Positions 43,155 to 52,795 of a DNA stretch of 64,000 nt are shown here, one piece after another (position 1 is the first letter of the stretch; the number at the start of each line of letters is the position of its first letter). Where the stretch lies: the NCBI GenBank assembly GCA_035573435.1, contig DATMZR010000037.1, positions 1 to 64,000 on the forward strand, in the 5' to 3' direction. The translations under genes and the position numbers were made by a program. Origin of the DNA: Solirubrobacterales bacterium (GTDB taxonomy: Bacteria > Actinomycetota > Thermoleophilia > Solirubrobacterales > 70-9). The notes below the pieces were generated by a model. That model saw only the letters and a list, made by a program, of their open reading frames with translations, made no database searches and had not been told where the DNA came from.

Positions 43155-44150
43155 TCAGGACAGAACGACGTAGAGCGGGAAGACCCCGTACAGCGCTCCC
43201 CAGCCGACGATCGCCGCCAGATTGAACCGCCCCTGAAGCCGTAGCGCCCAGTAGGCGAGCGCCCCGCCCGCGAGCCCGAGGACAGCCGAGACGAGCGCGA
43301 AGTCGTCCAGGTCCCAGCCGGTGAACGTCAGGCCGAACGCCACCGGGATCGTGGACTGGAAGACCATCGCGCCGGTGATGTTCCCGAGCGCCAGGCTGTC
43401 CTTCCCCTCGCGGACCCAGAAGAAGCTGTTCGCCTTCTCGGGCAGCTCGGTGGCGAGTGGGGCCAGGACGAGCGAGAGGACGAGCGCCTCCACCCCGAGC
43501 GATTCTGCCGCCTCGATCACCTCCTGCACGAACATGTGGGCGCCCCCCAACATCGCGCCCAGGCCGACCAGGAGCTGGATCGCGATCGTCCTCCCCGTCG
43601 GCTCGAGGCCCGGGTCCCGAGCCAGGGTCAGGGGACGGATCGCCTCGGGGGCCTCGACCTCGCCGCCGGCCCGCAGCGTCGTTCTGACGTAGAGCACGTA
43701 GGCGCTCAGGAAGGCGGCCGCGAGCACGATCCGCACCCCCTCGGGCGCGCCCAGCCCGAGCACCGTGGCAAGGCCGAAGAAGCACAGGAAGACGAGCAGG
43801 TCTCGCTCGAGCGTCGGGGCGTGAGCGGCGAGTCGCAATCCCTGCGGGCGGCGCCGCCGATAGCCGAGGGCGGCAAGGCCGACGAGCGCCATCGCGATCG
43901 TCGCGAGCAGGAACGGCGCCCCGATGATCGCGCCAACCGCGACATCGTGGGCGCCCGACTCTCCTTCGAGCACCGCAACGATGGGGATCAGCGTCTCCGG
44001 CATCGCGGTTCCAACCGCGGCCAGCAGGCTTCCCACGGCTCCCTGCCCGAGAGCCAGCCGTTGGCCTGCCCACTCGACGGCGTTGGTGAACAGCAGGGCG
44101 CCGGCGAGGATCACCGCGAAGCTCGCCAGCAGGAGGATCGCCGTTCCCAT
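43155..44150 (-). CDS. CaCA-superfamily cation exchanger (sodium/calcium type)
   Basis: 331 residues, about ten transmembrane helices. The two alpha repeats are seen as AVGTAMPETLIPIVAVLEGE (near residue 46) and APLATELPEKANSFFWVREGK (near residue 250), each with the acidic residue that binds the cation. The cytoplasmic loop in the middle is short. It is 12 nt after the neighbouring exchanger and probably co-expressed with it; ion and direction are not determinable. Confidence 0.88.
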   Translation of the reverse strand: MGTAILLLASFAVILAGALLFTNAVEWAGQRLALGQGAVGSLLAAVGTAMPETLIPIVAVLEGESGAHDVAVGAIIGAPFLLATIAMALVGLAALGYRRRRPQGLRLAAHAPTLERDLLVFLCFFGLATVLGLGAPEGVRIVLAAAFLSAYVLYVRTTLRAGGEVEAPEAIRPLTLARDPGLEPTGRTIAIQLLVGLGAMLGGAHMFVQEVIEAAESLGVEALVLSLVLAPLATELPEKANSFFWVREGKDSLALGNITGAMVFQSTIPVAFGLTFTGWDLDDFALVSAVLGLAGGALAYWALRLQGRFNLAAIVGWGALYGVFPLYVVLS

Positions 44151-44162
44151 TCGCGCGCGTCT

Positions 44163-45299
44163 CTAAGCGAACCCGAAGGCGAGAGCGAGGATCACGTACA
44201 CAGCGAGCAGCTGCACTCCCTCGAACCAGGTCGACTCCCCCTCGTGCGTGACGTAGTTGGCGATCAGCACCGCCAGGATCACCGCGCCCAGCTCGAATCC
44301 GTTGAAGACGAGCGCCATCGGCTCCGGGCCGAGGATGAACGAGACGAAGACCAGGATCGGGGCCACGAACAGCGCCACCTGAGCGCTCGAGCCGATCGCG
44401 ATGTTCACCGCCAGGTTCATCTTGTTCTTGTGCGCGACCAACACCGCGACCCAGTGCTCGGCCGCGTTGCCGACGATCGCGATCACGATCACCCCGATGA
44501 AGAACTCGCTCAGCCCCACCGACTCGGATGCTTCCGAGATCGACCCCACGAGCACCTCGGACATCACCCCCACGAAAATCCCCGCCACGGCAAGCATCAG
44601 GATCGAGCGGCGCGCGGACCAGCCGAAGGCGGGCTCCTCGCGCGGACCCTCGGGCGGATTGAAGATGTCGCGGTGGGTCCTGAGCGAGAACAAGAGCCCG
44701 GCGAGGTAGGTGGCGGCGAGCACTACAGCGACCGCGAAGGAGAGATGCTCGACCGTGGAGCCGTAGTCCACCCGCTCGGCGTTGACGGAGGGCAAGCCCT
44801 GGCCCTCGACCAGCTCGAAGATCGCCGGCATGGCCAGCGCCGCCACGGCGAGGAACAGCATCAGCGACTGGACGTTGGCGGCGGTGGCGTTGAAGTGCTG
44901 CCGGTCGCGTCCAATCCCCCCGACGAACATCGCCGCTCCGAGCACCAGCAGGATGTTGCCGATGATCGATCCGACGATCGAGGCCTTGACGACCTCCTGA
45001 AGGCCCTCGCCAAGCGCGAACAGGGCGATGATCAGCTCGGGAGCATTGCCGAAGGTGACGTTCAGGAGGCCCCCGATCCCGGGGCCGGAGCGCGTCGCGA
45101 GCTCCTCGGTGGCGAGGCCCATGAGCGCCGCGGTCGGGATGATCCCCAGCGCCGCGGTGATGAAGATCGCCGTCGCCGAGGCATTCGCAAGGTCCAGCGC
45201 GATCGCGACCGCAATGAACGGAACCAGCAGGTACGGCCACCCCTGCGCGGTGAGCAGGAAGCCCAGGCCGCGCGCGTCGCTTGCTCCACCGTTCGCCAT
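44163..45299 (-). CDS. Calcium/proton exchanger (CAX family)
   Basis: 378 residues, ATG at 45299, about eleven helices. Hallmark CAX segments: LNVTFGNAPELIIALFALGEG (near residue 80) and VIVIAIVGNAAEHWVAVLVAHKNKMNLA (near 265), each with the key GNxxE. Predicted to export Ca2+ (or other divalent cations) against protons. The gene is divergent from the aldo/keto reductase, and the following exchanger is from another branch of the same superfamily, so this is not a recent duplication. Confidence 0.93.
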   Translation of the reverse strand: MANGGASDARGLGFLLTAQGWPYLLVPFIAVAIALDLANASATAIFITAALGIIPTAALMGLATEELATRSGPGIGGLLNVTFGNAPELIIALFALGEGLQEVVKASIVGSIIGNILLVLGAAMFVGGIGRDRQHFNATAANVQSLMLFLAVAALAMPAIFELVEGQGLPSVNAERVDYGSTVEHLSFAVAVVLAATYLAGLLFSLRTHRDIFNPPEGPREEPAFGWSARRSILMLAVAGIFVGVMSEVLVGSISEASESVGLSEFFIGVIVIAIVGNAAEHWVAVLVAHKNKMNLAVNIAIGSSAQVALFVAPILVFVSFILGPEPMALVFNGFELGAVILAVLIANYVTHEGESTWFEGVQLLAVYVILALAFGFA

Positions 45300-45367
45300 C
45301 GACCGGAAAGGAGCCTATGTGGTCCAGTGGTCGGCGAAATCCCCGACGGCGAGGCCAAAGCGGCCAC

Positions 45368-45373
45368 TAGACT
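45368..45373 (+). promoter_or_regulatory. -10-like TAGACT box of the aldo/keto reductase
   Basis: TAGACT 7 nt before the GTG start at 45381; consistent with a leaderless mRNA. Confidence 0.45.
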
Positions 45374-45380
45374 CCGCCGC

Positions 45381-46391
45381 GTGAGGACGCGCCGCTTCGG
45401 CGACACCGACCTCGAGGCATCGGAGATCGGCTTCGGCACCTGGGCCCTCGGCTCGACCTGGTGGGGCGAGGTGAGCGAGGAGTCGGGCGAGCGCCTGTTG
45501 CTCGAGGCGCTCGACCTGGGAGTCACCTTCTTCGAGACCGGCGATGCGTATGGGCAGGGCGCCAACGAGGAGCTCGTCGGCAGGGTTCTCCGCCCGCATC
45601 GCGACCGGATCCAGCTCTCGTCCAAGTTTGGATACGTGCTCGACTCCAATCGCAGAGAGCACTCCGAGGGCGAGCGGCCACAGCGCTGGGACGGACCCTT
45701 CGTCCGCCAAGCCCTGGAGGCGAGTCTCACGCGGCTGGGCACCGACCATCTCGACCTCTACCAGCTCCACAACCCCCGTCTCGAGGCGATCGATTCGGAC
45801 GAGTGCTTCGCGACCCTCGACGAGCTGCGGGCCGAGGGCAAGATCGCCCAGTACGGCGTCGCGCTCGGCCCCGCGATCGGCTGGCGCGACGAGGGCCTGC
45901 GAGCGATCTCCAGTCGCCGAATCGCCTCCGTGCAGACTGTCTACAACCTGCTCGAGCAGGACCCCGGGCGGGACTTCCTCGAGGCCGCCGTCGACCACGA
46001 CGTCGGCGTGATCGCGCGGGTCCCGACCTCGTCGGGACTGCTTGACGACAACCTGACCTTGGAGACCACCTTCGGTCCCGGCGACCACCGCCGCCACCGG
46101 CCGCGTGAGTGGCTTGTCGAAGGCCTCGAGAAGATCGAGCGGATTCGCTTTCTCTGCGGCCCGGAGACGGGGCGCACCATGGCCCAGGCCGCGCTCCGGT
46201 TCATCCTCGCCCAGCCTCAGATGACGGTGGTGATCCCGACCATCACCAACCGGGCCGAGCTACAGGAGTACACCGCCGCGACGGACGTGCCTGAGCTGAC
46301 CGACGAGGAGCTCAGCCGCGTTGACGAGCTGTACCGCCACAACTTTGGGGTAGACGCTAGACGGCCTGGGCTAGCGACGCAGTCGCGGTAG
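45381..46391 (+). CDS. Aldo/keto reductase
   Basis: NADPH-dependent reduction of aldehydes or ketones, 336 residues from GTG at 45381. The catalytic tetrad is present: Asp and Tyr in DAYGQG (residues about 54-59), Lys in LSSKFG, His in YQLHNP. The open frame reads far upstream, but that part is antisense to the two exchangers. The last eight codons (LATQSR and stop) lie inside the structured repeat (46368 onwards), so the C-terminus is repeat-derived. Confidence 0.92.
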   Translation: MRTRRFGDTDLEASEIGFGTWALGSTWWGEVSEESGERLLLEALDLGVTFFETGDAYGQGANEELVGRVLRPHRDRIQLSSKFGYVLDSNRREHSEGERPQRWDGPFVRQALEASLTRLGTDHLDLYQLHNPRLEAIDSDECFATLDELRAEGKIAQYGVALGPAIGWRDEGLRAISSRRIASVQTVYNLLEQDPGRDFLEAAVDHDVGVIARVPTSSGLLDDNLTLETTFGPGDHRRHRPREWLVEGLEKIERIRFLCGPETGRTMAQAALRFILAQPQMTVVIPTITNRAELQEYTAATDVPELTDEELSRVDELYRHNFGVDARRPGLATQSR

Positions 46392-46492
46392 CTACGTGCG
46401 GACCTGCCGGGTCAGGTCGGGGCCTTAGCCCGCCGGAAACGTAGGCCGAAGGCCGAGGCTTCCGGCGGATTGATTCCGGAGGAGGCGGCGGT
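46368..46492. repeat. Structured intergenic repeat, copy 4
   Basis: Core 46368-46431, 64 nt: closing stem GGGCTA/TAGCCC, arm CGAC-GCA-GTCG, GACCTG/CAGGTC. The following hairpin has arms CCGCCGGAA (46430-46438) and TTCCGGCGG (46460-46468), a different sequence from copy 1 but the same pairing. It begins inside the aldo/keto reductase coding end and closes at the lipoprotein stop, between convergent genes. Confidence 0.78.
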
Positions 46493-46495
46493 TTA

Positions 46496-47557
46496 TTACT
46501 GGAGCTCCGCCGCGCATTTTTGGACCTCCGCTGAGGTGGTGGCGTCCTGGATGCAGTTCAAGTAGTCCGGGGTCGGGCCGCCACCACCGCCCACTCCGCC
46601 GCTCGTCCCACCGGAGGAACCGATCGAGCCGAGGCCGCTGAGCCCGAGTTGGCGAATCAGGCCCGTGATCGGCTGGGCGTCGGACGGCGCGCTGATGGTC
46701 TGGGACTCGTTGACGTCGCTCAGCGTGACGGAGAGGTTGATGTCGACCTTGCTCACGGTGGCCGAATCACTGCTGGGCTCGACGACGAGCGCCAGCGAAA
46801 GCTTGCGCAGGATGTGATCGTCCTTGCCCGAGTACACGTCGAGGCTCGCCTCCGTGATGGAGTCCTTCACCTGGTCGAGCTGGGCCTGGTCGAGGTTGGG
46901 CGCGCTGCCCCCGGGCACCCGCTGGGCGATCTTCGCGAAGTCCGAGGCGATCTGGTCGACATCTGCGTCGCCGTGGATGTGGATCGTGTCGGTCCCCTCG
47001 ACGTCCTCGTCACCCTCGTTCGAGAGATTGGTCAGCCAGGTCTGGGGATCGACCCCGAGCCGCTCGAAGATCGACGAGGCGTCCTGGCTGCCCCCCTGCG
47101 CCTCGCTCTGCCGCACCGACTTCTCGTAGGCATCCTGGAACCGCTGGAAGATCGCCGAGCCGACCTCATAGGCCTGTCCCTGGTACTCGACGAAGGCATT
47201 GTCGTTCGTGGTGACCACGCCGCCGTCGAAGTCGAAGCTCTGGCCTTGCCCGGAGGCGCTGATCTGAGCGCTCAGATCGAGCTGCGGAAACGCCGTTGGG
47301 TCGTTTGCGTCGGTCTGAAACGGCCCTTGGATCGTCGCCGTCAGGTCGCCCGACTGATCCCCCTCAGCTGAGCCGTCGACGCTGATGTCGAGCTGACCGC
47401 TCGTGACGTCGGTCTGGTTGTTGAAGGTCTGCTCGAGGACCTGGCTTGGGTCCTCGCTACCACCGTCACCACCTCCGTCGCCGCCGCACCCCGCCACGGC
47501 GGCAGGAAGGACGAAGACGAGCGCCAGAATCGCGGCGCGGGCTCGGATGGGGGTCAA
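46496..47557 (-). CDS. Secreted lipoprotein (LppX/LprG-like)
   Basis: 353 residues from TTG at 47557, preceded by AAGGAG at seven bases; this start gives the lipoprotein signal LTPIRARAAILALVFVLPAAVAGC with lipobox VAGC. A Gly/Asp linker is followed by a long beta-rich region (LEQTFNNQTDVTSGQLDISVDG, LTATIQGPFQ, KLSLALVVEP, VDINLSVTLSDVNESQTISAP), the layout of mycobacterial LprG/LppX lipid-binding lipoproteins. Function as lipid carrier is inference. The C-terminus has a Gly-rich stretch and a Cys pair. The longer open frame is rejected. Confidence 0.7.
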   Translation of the reverse strand: MTPIRARAAILALVFVLPAAVAGCGGDGGGDGGSEDPSQVLEQTFNNQTDVTSGQLDISVDGSAEGDQSGDLTATIQGPFQTDANDPTAFPQLDLSAQISASGQGQSFDFDGGVVTTNDNAFVEYQGQAYEVGSAIFQRFQDAYEKSVRQSEAQGGSQDASSIFERLGVDPQTWLTNLSNEGDEDVEGTDTIHIHGDADVDQIASDFAKIAQRVPGGSAPNLDQAQLDQVKDSITEASLDVYSGKDDHILRKLSLALVVEPSSDSATVSKVDINLSVTLSDVNESQTISAPSDAQPITGLIRQLGLSGLGSIGSSGGTSGGVGGGGGPTPDYLNCIQDATTSAEVQKCAAELQ

Positions 47558-47664
47558 TGCGAGGCTCCTTCTTGGTTGGGCACGTGTCGGACGCGCCAGG
47601 GTAGCGGACCCCACTGACGGGCTGGACGAGTGACGGATCTCACATAGGGCCTCGCGCGAATCCG

Positions 47665-47670
47665 TATCGT
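47665..47670 (+). promoter_or_regulatory. -10-like TATCGT box of the cyclase-ATPase gene
   Basis: TATCGT 7 nt before the GTG at 47678. The 120-nt gap between this gene and the divergent lipoprotein gene has no other feature. Confidence 0.4.
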
Positions 47671-47677
47671 TCGTCAC

Positions 47678-50600
47678 GTGGCCGGAGGAGCTTGTCCGAG
47701 CTGCGGCACGGAAAACCCCGAGCGGGCTCGCTTCTGCATGTCGTGCGGGGCGACGCTGTCCCCGAGCTGTCCTTCCTGCGGTACCGAGAACCCGGCCGGC
47801 GCGAAGTTCTGCATCGAGTGCGGGACCGCGCTTGGGGCAGGCGGATCAGGCGTGGTGGCACCTCCGCCCGGGACGACGCCGCAGCCCCCCTCCCCTCCCG
47901 GCGTAACGGCCCAGGCGCCCCCTGCCGCTCAGCGCGGCGGACTGTTCGGCGGCCAGCTCCCGGGCGTCGGCGCGCCGGCGTGGGGCTCGCCCGGGGCCGG
48001 CGCCCTGCCAGAGGAGCGCCGCAAGGCAACGGTGCTGTTCGCCGACCTCCACGGCTACACGGCGATCGCCGAGCGCATGGACCCCGAGGCCGTGAAGTCG
48101 ATCGTCGACCGGGCCCTGCGACGGCTCGGAGAGGAGGTCGTCCGCTACGGCGGCACCGTGGACAAGTACATCGGCGACAACGTGATGGCGGTCTTCGGGG
48201 CCCCCGTGTCCCACGAGGACGACCCGGAGCGCGCCGTGCGGGTGGGCCTGGCCATGCAGGCGGCGATGGACGAGATCAACCGCGATCTAGCGGGAGAATC
48301 CGGGGTCAGCTTCTCGCTGAGGGTCGGGATCAACTCCGGCGAGGTGCTGGCTGGTCAGGTCGGGGACGGCTATACGGTCATGGGCGACGCCGTGAACGTC
48401 GCCTCCAGGCTCCAGGCGGCGGCGAGACCGGGAAGCGTGACCGTCGGCGCGATCACCCACCGCCTGACCCGCGGCGCGATCGAGTACTCCGAGCTGGAGC
48501 CGCTGGCCCTGAAGGGCAAGTCCGAGCCGGTGCCTGCATGGGAGGCCGTCCGCCTCCTGATCCCCGGGCCGGCCACCCGAGGCGCTCGCAGCGGCGCGCC
48601 CCTGATCGGCCGTGAGGACGAGTCCGCGCTGCTCACGTCCTTGTTCGAGCGGGTGGTGCGCGAGAGCCAGCCACACCTGGTCACGGTGATCGGCCAGGCC
48701 GGGGTCGGCAAGTCGCGCCTTCTCCGCGAGCTGGCGGCGCAGATCGGCGAGCGGCCGGAGAAGTCGGCCTTCCGGGTCGGGCGCTGCCCCGCCTATGGAG
48801 CCGGGCTCGCCTATTGGGCGCTCGGCGAGATCCTGCGCGACCAGTTCGAGCTCGTGGACACCGACGATTCCGACGTGGCCTGGGCGAAGCTCCTGAGCGG
48901 AGTGGAGTCGGTCGTCTCCGACGCGGAGACCGACGAGCCGCCCGCCCGGATTGCAGCCACGATCGCGCTCCCGCTGGGCATCGAGCCCCCAGCGGAGCAT
49001 GCGATGCCCACCGGGGTGCACGACCTGGAGGACCCGCAGCAGATCCGGGACCGTCTGTTCTCGGCGATGCGCTCCCTGGTCGAGGCGGCGAGCCGGCAGC
49101 GGCCGCTGGTGATGGCGCTCGAGGACATCCACTGGGCCGACGAGGGGATGCTCGACTTGATCGAGTACCTGGCGCGCTGGGTGCGCGGGCCGGCGCTGAT
49201 CATCTGTATGGCCCGCGACGAGCTGCTGGACCGCCGGCCGGGCTGGGGCGGCGGAAGGCGCAACGCCACGACGATCGCGCTCGAGCCCCTGTCCCAGGAC
49301 GAGACGCGTGAGCTGGTCGCCGCCCTGCTCCCCGATGGGAACGGCACCGGGTCCAACGGCGCGACGGAGCTGGTGCCCCAGGTCGCTGAGCGCTCCGCCG
49401 GCAACCCCCTCTTCGCCGAGGAGATGGTCAACCGGATCCGGGAGGAAGGCGCGCAGGACGTGCAGACGCTCCCGGAGACCGTTCACGCCGTGCTCGCGGC
49501 CCGCCTCGACTCGCTGTCCGCCCCCGAGCGACGCGTGCTCCAGCATGCCTCGGTGGTCGGGCAGACGTTCTGGGAGGGCTCGCTCGCCGGACTCGAGGAG
49601 GAGGAGGGCATCCACCTCCAGGAGGCGCTTGCGGCGCTCCAGGAGAAGGACCTCGTGGTGCCGAGCCCCGGCAGCAGGCTCGCCGGCGAGCACGAGTACG
49701 CGTTCAAGCACGTCCTTGTGCGCGACGTCGCCTACTCGACCCTGCCGAAGTCGGTGCGGGCGTGGAAGCACGCCCAGGTCGGCGGCTTCATCGAGGAGCG
49801 GTCCGCCGACCGTTCGGAGAGCGTGGTGGCGATGGTCGCCGACCACTACGGCAGGGCTGCGGCGCTCGGGGCCGACGCGGAGATCGAGCCGTCGGAGCTC
49901 GAGCGCATCAACCACAAGGCCCTGTCCGCGCTCGAAGCGGCCGGGGATGCCGCCGCCTCGCTCTACTCCAACCAGGAGGCCCTCAGCCACTACGAGACCG
50001 CCCTCTCCCTGCCCGGGCAGTCCGGCTCCTCGGGAACGGACACCGCGGTGCGCGCCCGGATCGCCGAGAAGCTGGGCGACGTGGCCCTGCGGCTCGGTCG
50101 GGTGGATCAGGCGACCGACGTCTGGGAGGAGTGCCTGGACTTCCATCGCCGCGAGGAGGACCTGGCCAGAGTCGGCGACCTGCATCGCAAGATCGGGGCG
50201 GGCCTTTGGCACAAGGGCGACCGCGAGGGCTCGATCGAGCACTACCAGAAAGGGATAGACCTGCTCAAGGACGGTCCCCCATGCCTCGAGCTGGTGCGCC
50301 TCTACGAGGAGGCCGCATCGCTCTACATGCACACGGGCGACAACATGCTCGCCATCTACGCCTCCGAGAAGGCGCTGCGTTTGGCCGAGCGACTCGGCGA
50401 GGCGGCGGCGGCGAGCCGTGCACACGGGATCTTCGGCCGCGTCTTCGGCCGCATCGGCGATTCCGAGCGCGCCCGCCAGAACCTGGAGCGCTCGGTCGAG
50501 CTGGCGCGCGAGTCGGATCCCGCCGAGGCGGTTCGGGCGCTGCTCACGCTCGGCTACCACCTGGAGATCTCGGAGGCCGACTACCAGGGCGCCGGCGCGG

Positions 50601-51391
50601 CCTACCAGGAGGCGCTGGAGCTCGCCGAGCAGACGGGCGACCTGCCTTCCAAGGTCGAGTTGCACGCGGCGCTGGCACAGCTCGCCGCCCACGGTGGCGA
50701 CTGGGACACGGTGGAGCGGGAGGCCGAGGCCTCCGGTCAGCTCGCCGAGCGCGAAGGGCTGACGGGCAAGCTCTGCTTCCCCTACATGATGCGGGGAATG
50801 CTCCACTGGCGCGCTGGGCGGTTCGACGAGGCCGCGAAGGGCCTGCGGGAGGCCGCTGAGCTCGCGGAGCAGGTGGGCCGTTCGGAGGTCGCCTTCCAAT
50901 CGCTCTTCTGGCTCGGCGCGGCGCTGCGGCAGCGCGGCGATCACACGGACGCCGACACCGAGCTGGCGCGCGCGCTCGACCTCTGCGAGCGCGCAGGCCT
51001 GGTCGCCCAGTCGGTCGAGGCGATCTCCTCCCGCGCGGTGAACCTCTCCGTCTCCGGGCGACTCGAAGCGGCCCGCGAAGCGGCGGACGAGGCGGAGCGC
51101 CTAGCCGACCGGCTGCGCTATCCGGTCGGCAAGGCCGCGAGCCTCGAGGCCCGGGGGGCAGTCGCGGCCGACCCGGAGGAGGCGAGCACCGCCCTCGTGG
51201 AGGCTCGCGAGGCGTGGCAGGGGCTCGGCCGGCCGCTGGATGCCGCCCGCTGCGAATACCTGCGCGGACGCCTGCTGCGGGAGTCGAACCCGGAGGAGGC
51301 GCGCCAAGCGCTGGAGCGGGCAGCCGAGGAGGCGGATCGCCACGGCGTCCACCACCTCGCCGAGCTGGCCCTCAATCTAATCCCGGCCTAG
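47678..51391 (+). CDS. Zinc-ribbon class III adenylate cyclase fused to an AAA/STAND ATPase and TPR region
   Basis: 1237 residues. Two zinc ribbons ([19 protein letters not shown] and [19 protein letters not shown], residues 6-50), a Pro/Gly linker, a cyclase domain about 115-290 with metal Asp residues in FADLHGYT and KYIGDNVM and transition-state NVASR, an ATPase module from 305 with Walker [12 protein letters not shown] and Walker [10 protein letters not shown], and from about 690 a long array of TPR-like helices. Lys before YIGD suggests ATP use. Such proteins are large signal integrators; ligand and output are unknown. GTG start, -10-like box seven nt upstream. Confidence 0.9.
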   Translation: MAGGACPSCGTENPERARFCMSCGATLSPSCPSCGTENPAGAKFCIECGTALGAGGSGVVAPPPGTTPQPPSPPGVTAQAPPAAQRGGLFGGQLPGVGAPAWGSPGAGALPEERRKATVLFADLHGYTAIAERMDPEAVKSIVDRALRRLGEEVVRYGGTVDKYIGDNVMAVFGAPVSHEDDPERAVRVGLAMQAAMDEINRDLAGESGVSFSLRVGINSGEVLAGQVGDGYTVMGDAVNVASRLQAAARPGSVTVGAITHRLTRGAIEYSELEPLALKGKSEPVPAWEAVRLLIPGPATRGARSGAPLIGREDESALLTSLFERVVRESQPHLVTVIGQAGVGKSRLLRELAAQIGERPEKSAFRVGRCPAYGAGLAYWALGEILRDQFELVDTDDSDVAWAKLLSGVESVVSDAETDEPPARIAATIALPLGIEPPAEHAMPTGVHDLEDPQQIRDRLFSAMRSLVEAASRQRPLVMALEDIHWADEGMLDLIEYLARWVRGPALIICMARDELLDRRPGWGGGRRNATTIALEPLSQDETRELVAALLPDGNGTGSNGATELVPQVAERSAGNPLFAEEMVNRIREEGAQDVQTLPETVHAVLAARLDSLSAPERRVLQHASVVGQTFWEGSLAGLEEEEGIHLQEALAALQEKDLVVPSPGSRLAGEHEYAFKHVLVRDVAYSTLPKSVRAWKHAQVGGFIEERSADRSESVVAMVADHYGRAAALGADAEIEPSELERINHKALSALEAAGDAAASLYSNQEALSHYETALSLPGQSGSSGTDTAVRARIAEKLGDVALRLGRVDQATDVWEECLDFHRREEDLARVGDLHRKIGAGLWHKGDREGSIEHYQKGIDLLKDGPPCLELVRLYEEAASLYMHTGDNMLAIYASEKALRLAERLGEAAAASRAHGIFGRVFGRIGDSERARQNLERSVELARESDPAEAVRALLTLGYHLEISEADYQGAGAAYQEALELAEQTGDLPSKVELHAALAQLAAHGGDWDTVEREAEASGQLAEREGLTGKLCFPYMMRGMLHWRAGRFDEAAKGLREAAELAEQVGRSEVAFQSLFWLGAALRQRGDHTDADTELARALDLCERAGLVAQSVEAISSRAVNLSVSGRLEAAREAADEAERLADRLRYPVGKAASLEARGAVAADPEEASTALVEAREAWQGLGRPLDAARCEYLRGRLLRESNPEEARQALERAAEEADRHGVHHLAELALNLIPA

Positions 51392-51398
51392 AGGTGCG

Positions 51399-51908
51399 CT
51401 AGGCGAGGCCTTCGGCCTCGTACTCGCGCAGAAAGCCCTCGAACAGGCGCAGGTGACCCTGCTCGTCGCGGAGGATGTCGATCACCATGTCCTGGGTGAC
51501 CGGGTCGACCGCGTCGGTCTCCGCGATGATGCGGCTGTAGTGCTCGATCGCCCCCGTCTCGGCCTCGATCACACCCTTGATCACGTGCACGATGTCCGTC
51601 TGATGCTCGGGGGGCTGAAGGTAGGACTGCTCGGCACGGAACTCCTGGGAGCCGGGGACGACCCCGTAGAGCTCCTTGATCCTGTGCGCGAACTTCTGTG
51701 CGTGCCCGAGCTCCTCGGTGATGTCCTGCTCCAGTGATTCCTTGATCTCCTGGGCTCGGACGCCGTCCGGGTTCACGGTGCCCGCGATGTAGCTCATCAC
51801 GGTCTCGATCTCCATCCAGTACGCCGTTTCGAGCATGCCGACGATCTGGTGCCGCTTGTCGGCGTTCTCCTGGGCCATGATGTCCGTGCTCGTGGCGGTC
51901 TCGGTCAT
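51399..51908 (-). CDS. Ferritin-like diiron protein
   Basis: 169 residues from ATG at 51908, with GGGGAG just upstream. Four-helix bundle metal residues: helix 1 E in WMEIETVMSYIAG, helix 2 ExxH in EELGHAQKF, helix 3 E in EAETGAIEHYSR, helix 4 ExxH in DEQGHLRLFEGF. This is the ferritin/bacterioferritin-type diiron site; storage or oxidative protection is likely. A longer open frame exists, but the ribosome-binding site supports this start. It is convergent with the big cyclase gene, eight nt apart. Confidence 0.85.
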   Translation of the reverse strand: MTETATSTDIMAQENADKRHQIVGMLETAYWMEIETVMSYIAGTVNPDGVRAQEIKESLEQDITEELGHAQKFAHRIKELYGVVPGSQEFRAEQSYLQPPEHQTDIVHVIKGVIEAETGAIEHYSRIIAETDAVDPVTQDMVIDILRDEQGHLRLFEGFLREYEAEGLA

Positions 51909-51979
51909 GTGGTCTCCCCTCGGCCGGAAACGAAGCTCAACATATCCGTTACCCATGCCCACCTGGGAGAATCGCGCTC

Positions 51980-52792
51980 GTGACCTGGATCGAGCGCGAG
52001 GACGGGACCGAGATCCACTGGAGTGAGCAGGGCGAGGGGCCGCTCGTGGTTCTTGCCCCCTACTCCATCTTCCATCCCTCGGTTTACGACCCGATCGCCA
52101 CCCAGCTCGCGGGCGACCACCGCGTCATTCGCTATGACGATCGCGGCACCGGCGAATCTACCCGCACGGGCCCCTACGACATGGACACCGGGGCACAAGA
52201 CATGGCGGCGGTGATCGAAGCCAGCGGCTCTTCGGCGGTGATCGTCGGCCTGGGAGACGCCGTGAACCGCGCCGTCCGCGTCTGCACGGAGCAGCCGGAG
52301 CTCGTCGAGGCGATGGTGATCCCTGGCGGCATGCCCGCCGGGCGGGACAGGCTGGAGGGCTCCGAGGCGATGGCTGCCTCCGACACCGTTGTAAACGCCT
52401 TCCTGAGCATGTGCGAGACCGACTATCGAGGCGCGCTCCGCTCCCTGGTCACGGCGGGCAACCCGCAGATGAGCGAGGACGAGATCCGCGAGCGGGTCCG
52501 ACTCCAGGCCGAGTACCTGCCCCAGGAGACGGCCGTGGCCCGGCTGCGAGCTTGGGTGGAGGACGACGCGCTCGAAGCCGCCCGCGCCTGCGGTGACCGG
52601 CTCTGGTTGCTCTGTGCGGAGAACACCACCGGCGGGTGGTTTCCGGCAGGTCGAGAAGCGATGAAGCTCTCCCGCGAGCTCTTCCCCGACGCACACGTGG
52701 AGGAGATCGAAGACGGGCTCGTCAGCAAACCGGACCTGACGGCAGCAGTCGTCCGCCGGGTGACCGCGCCGCTCCGCGCCACAACCGCCTGA
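51980..52792 (+). CDS. Alpha/beta-hydrolase-fold protein, nucleophile missing (paralogue 1)
   Basis: 270 residues, GTG start. The fold is recognisable (EIHWSEQGEGPLVVLAPYSIFHPSVYD, then YDDRGTGESTRTGPYDMDT) but the nucleophile elbow, expected as GxSxG, reads VGLGDAVN with Gly in the serine position. The catalytic His near the C-terminus is also not apparent (EDGLVSKPD). So it is likely a non-hydrolytic member. It is followed after three nt by a paralogue with the same defect. Confidence 0.75.
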   Translation: MTWIEREDGTEIHWSEQGEGPLVVLAPYSIFHPSVYDPIATQLAGDHRVIRYDDRGTGESTRTGPYDMDTGAQDMAAVIEASGSSAVIVGLGDAVNRAVRVCTEQPELVEAMVIPGGMPAGRDRLEGSEAMAASDTVVNAFLSMCETDYRGALRSLVTAGNPQMSEDEIRERVRLQAEYLPQETAVARLRAWVEDDALEAARACGDRLWLLCAENTTGGWFPAGREAMKLSRELFPDAHVEEIEDGLVSKPDLTAAVVRRVTAPLRATTA

Positions 52793-52795
52793 GCC

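Noticed and set aside
43536-45380. Long plus-strand open frame continuing into the aldo/keto reductase
   Set aside because: It is antisense to two intact exchanger genes, and its product is Arg/His/Gln-rich with no domain. High GC leaves antisense frames open.
48287-50944. 885-codon minus-strand frame under the cyclase-ATPase gene
   Set aside because: The plus-strand gene carries clear cyclase, Walker and TPR motifs throughout; the antisense product has none.
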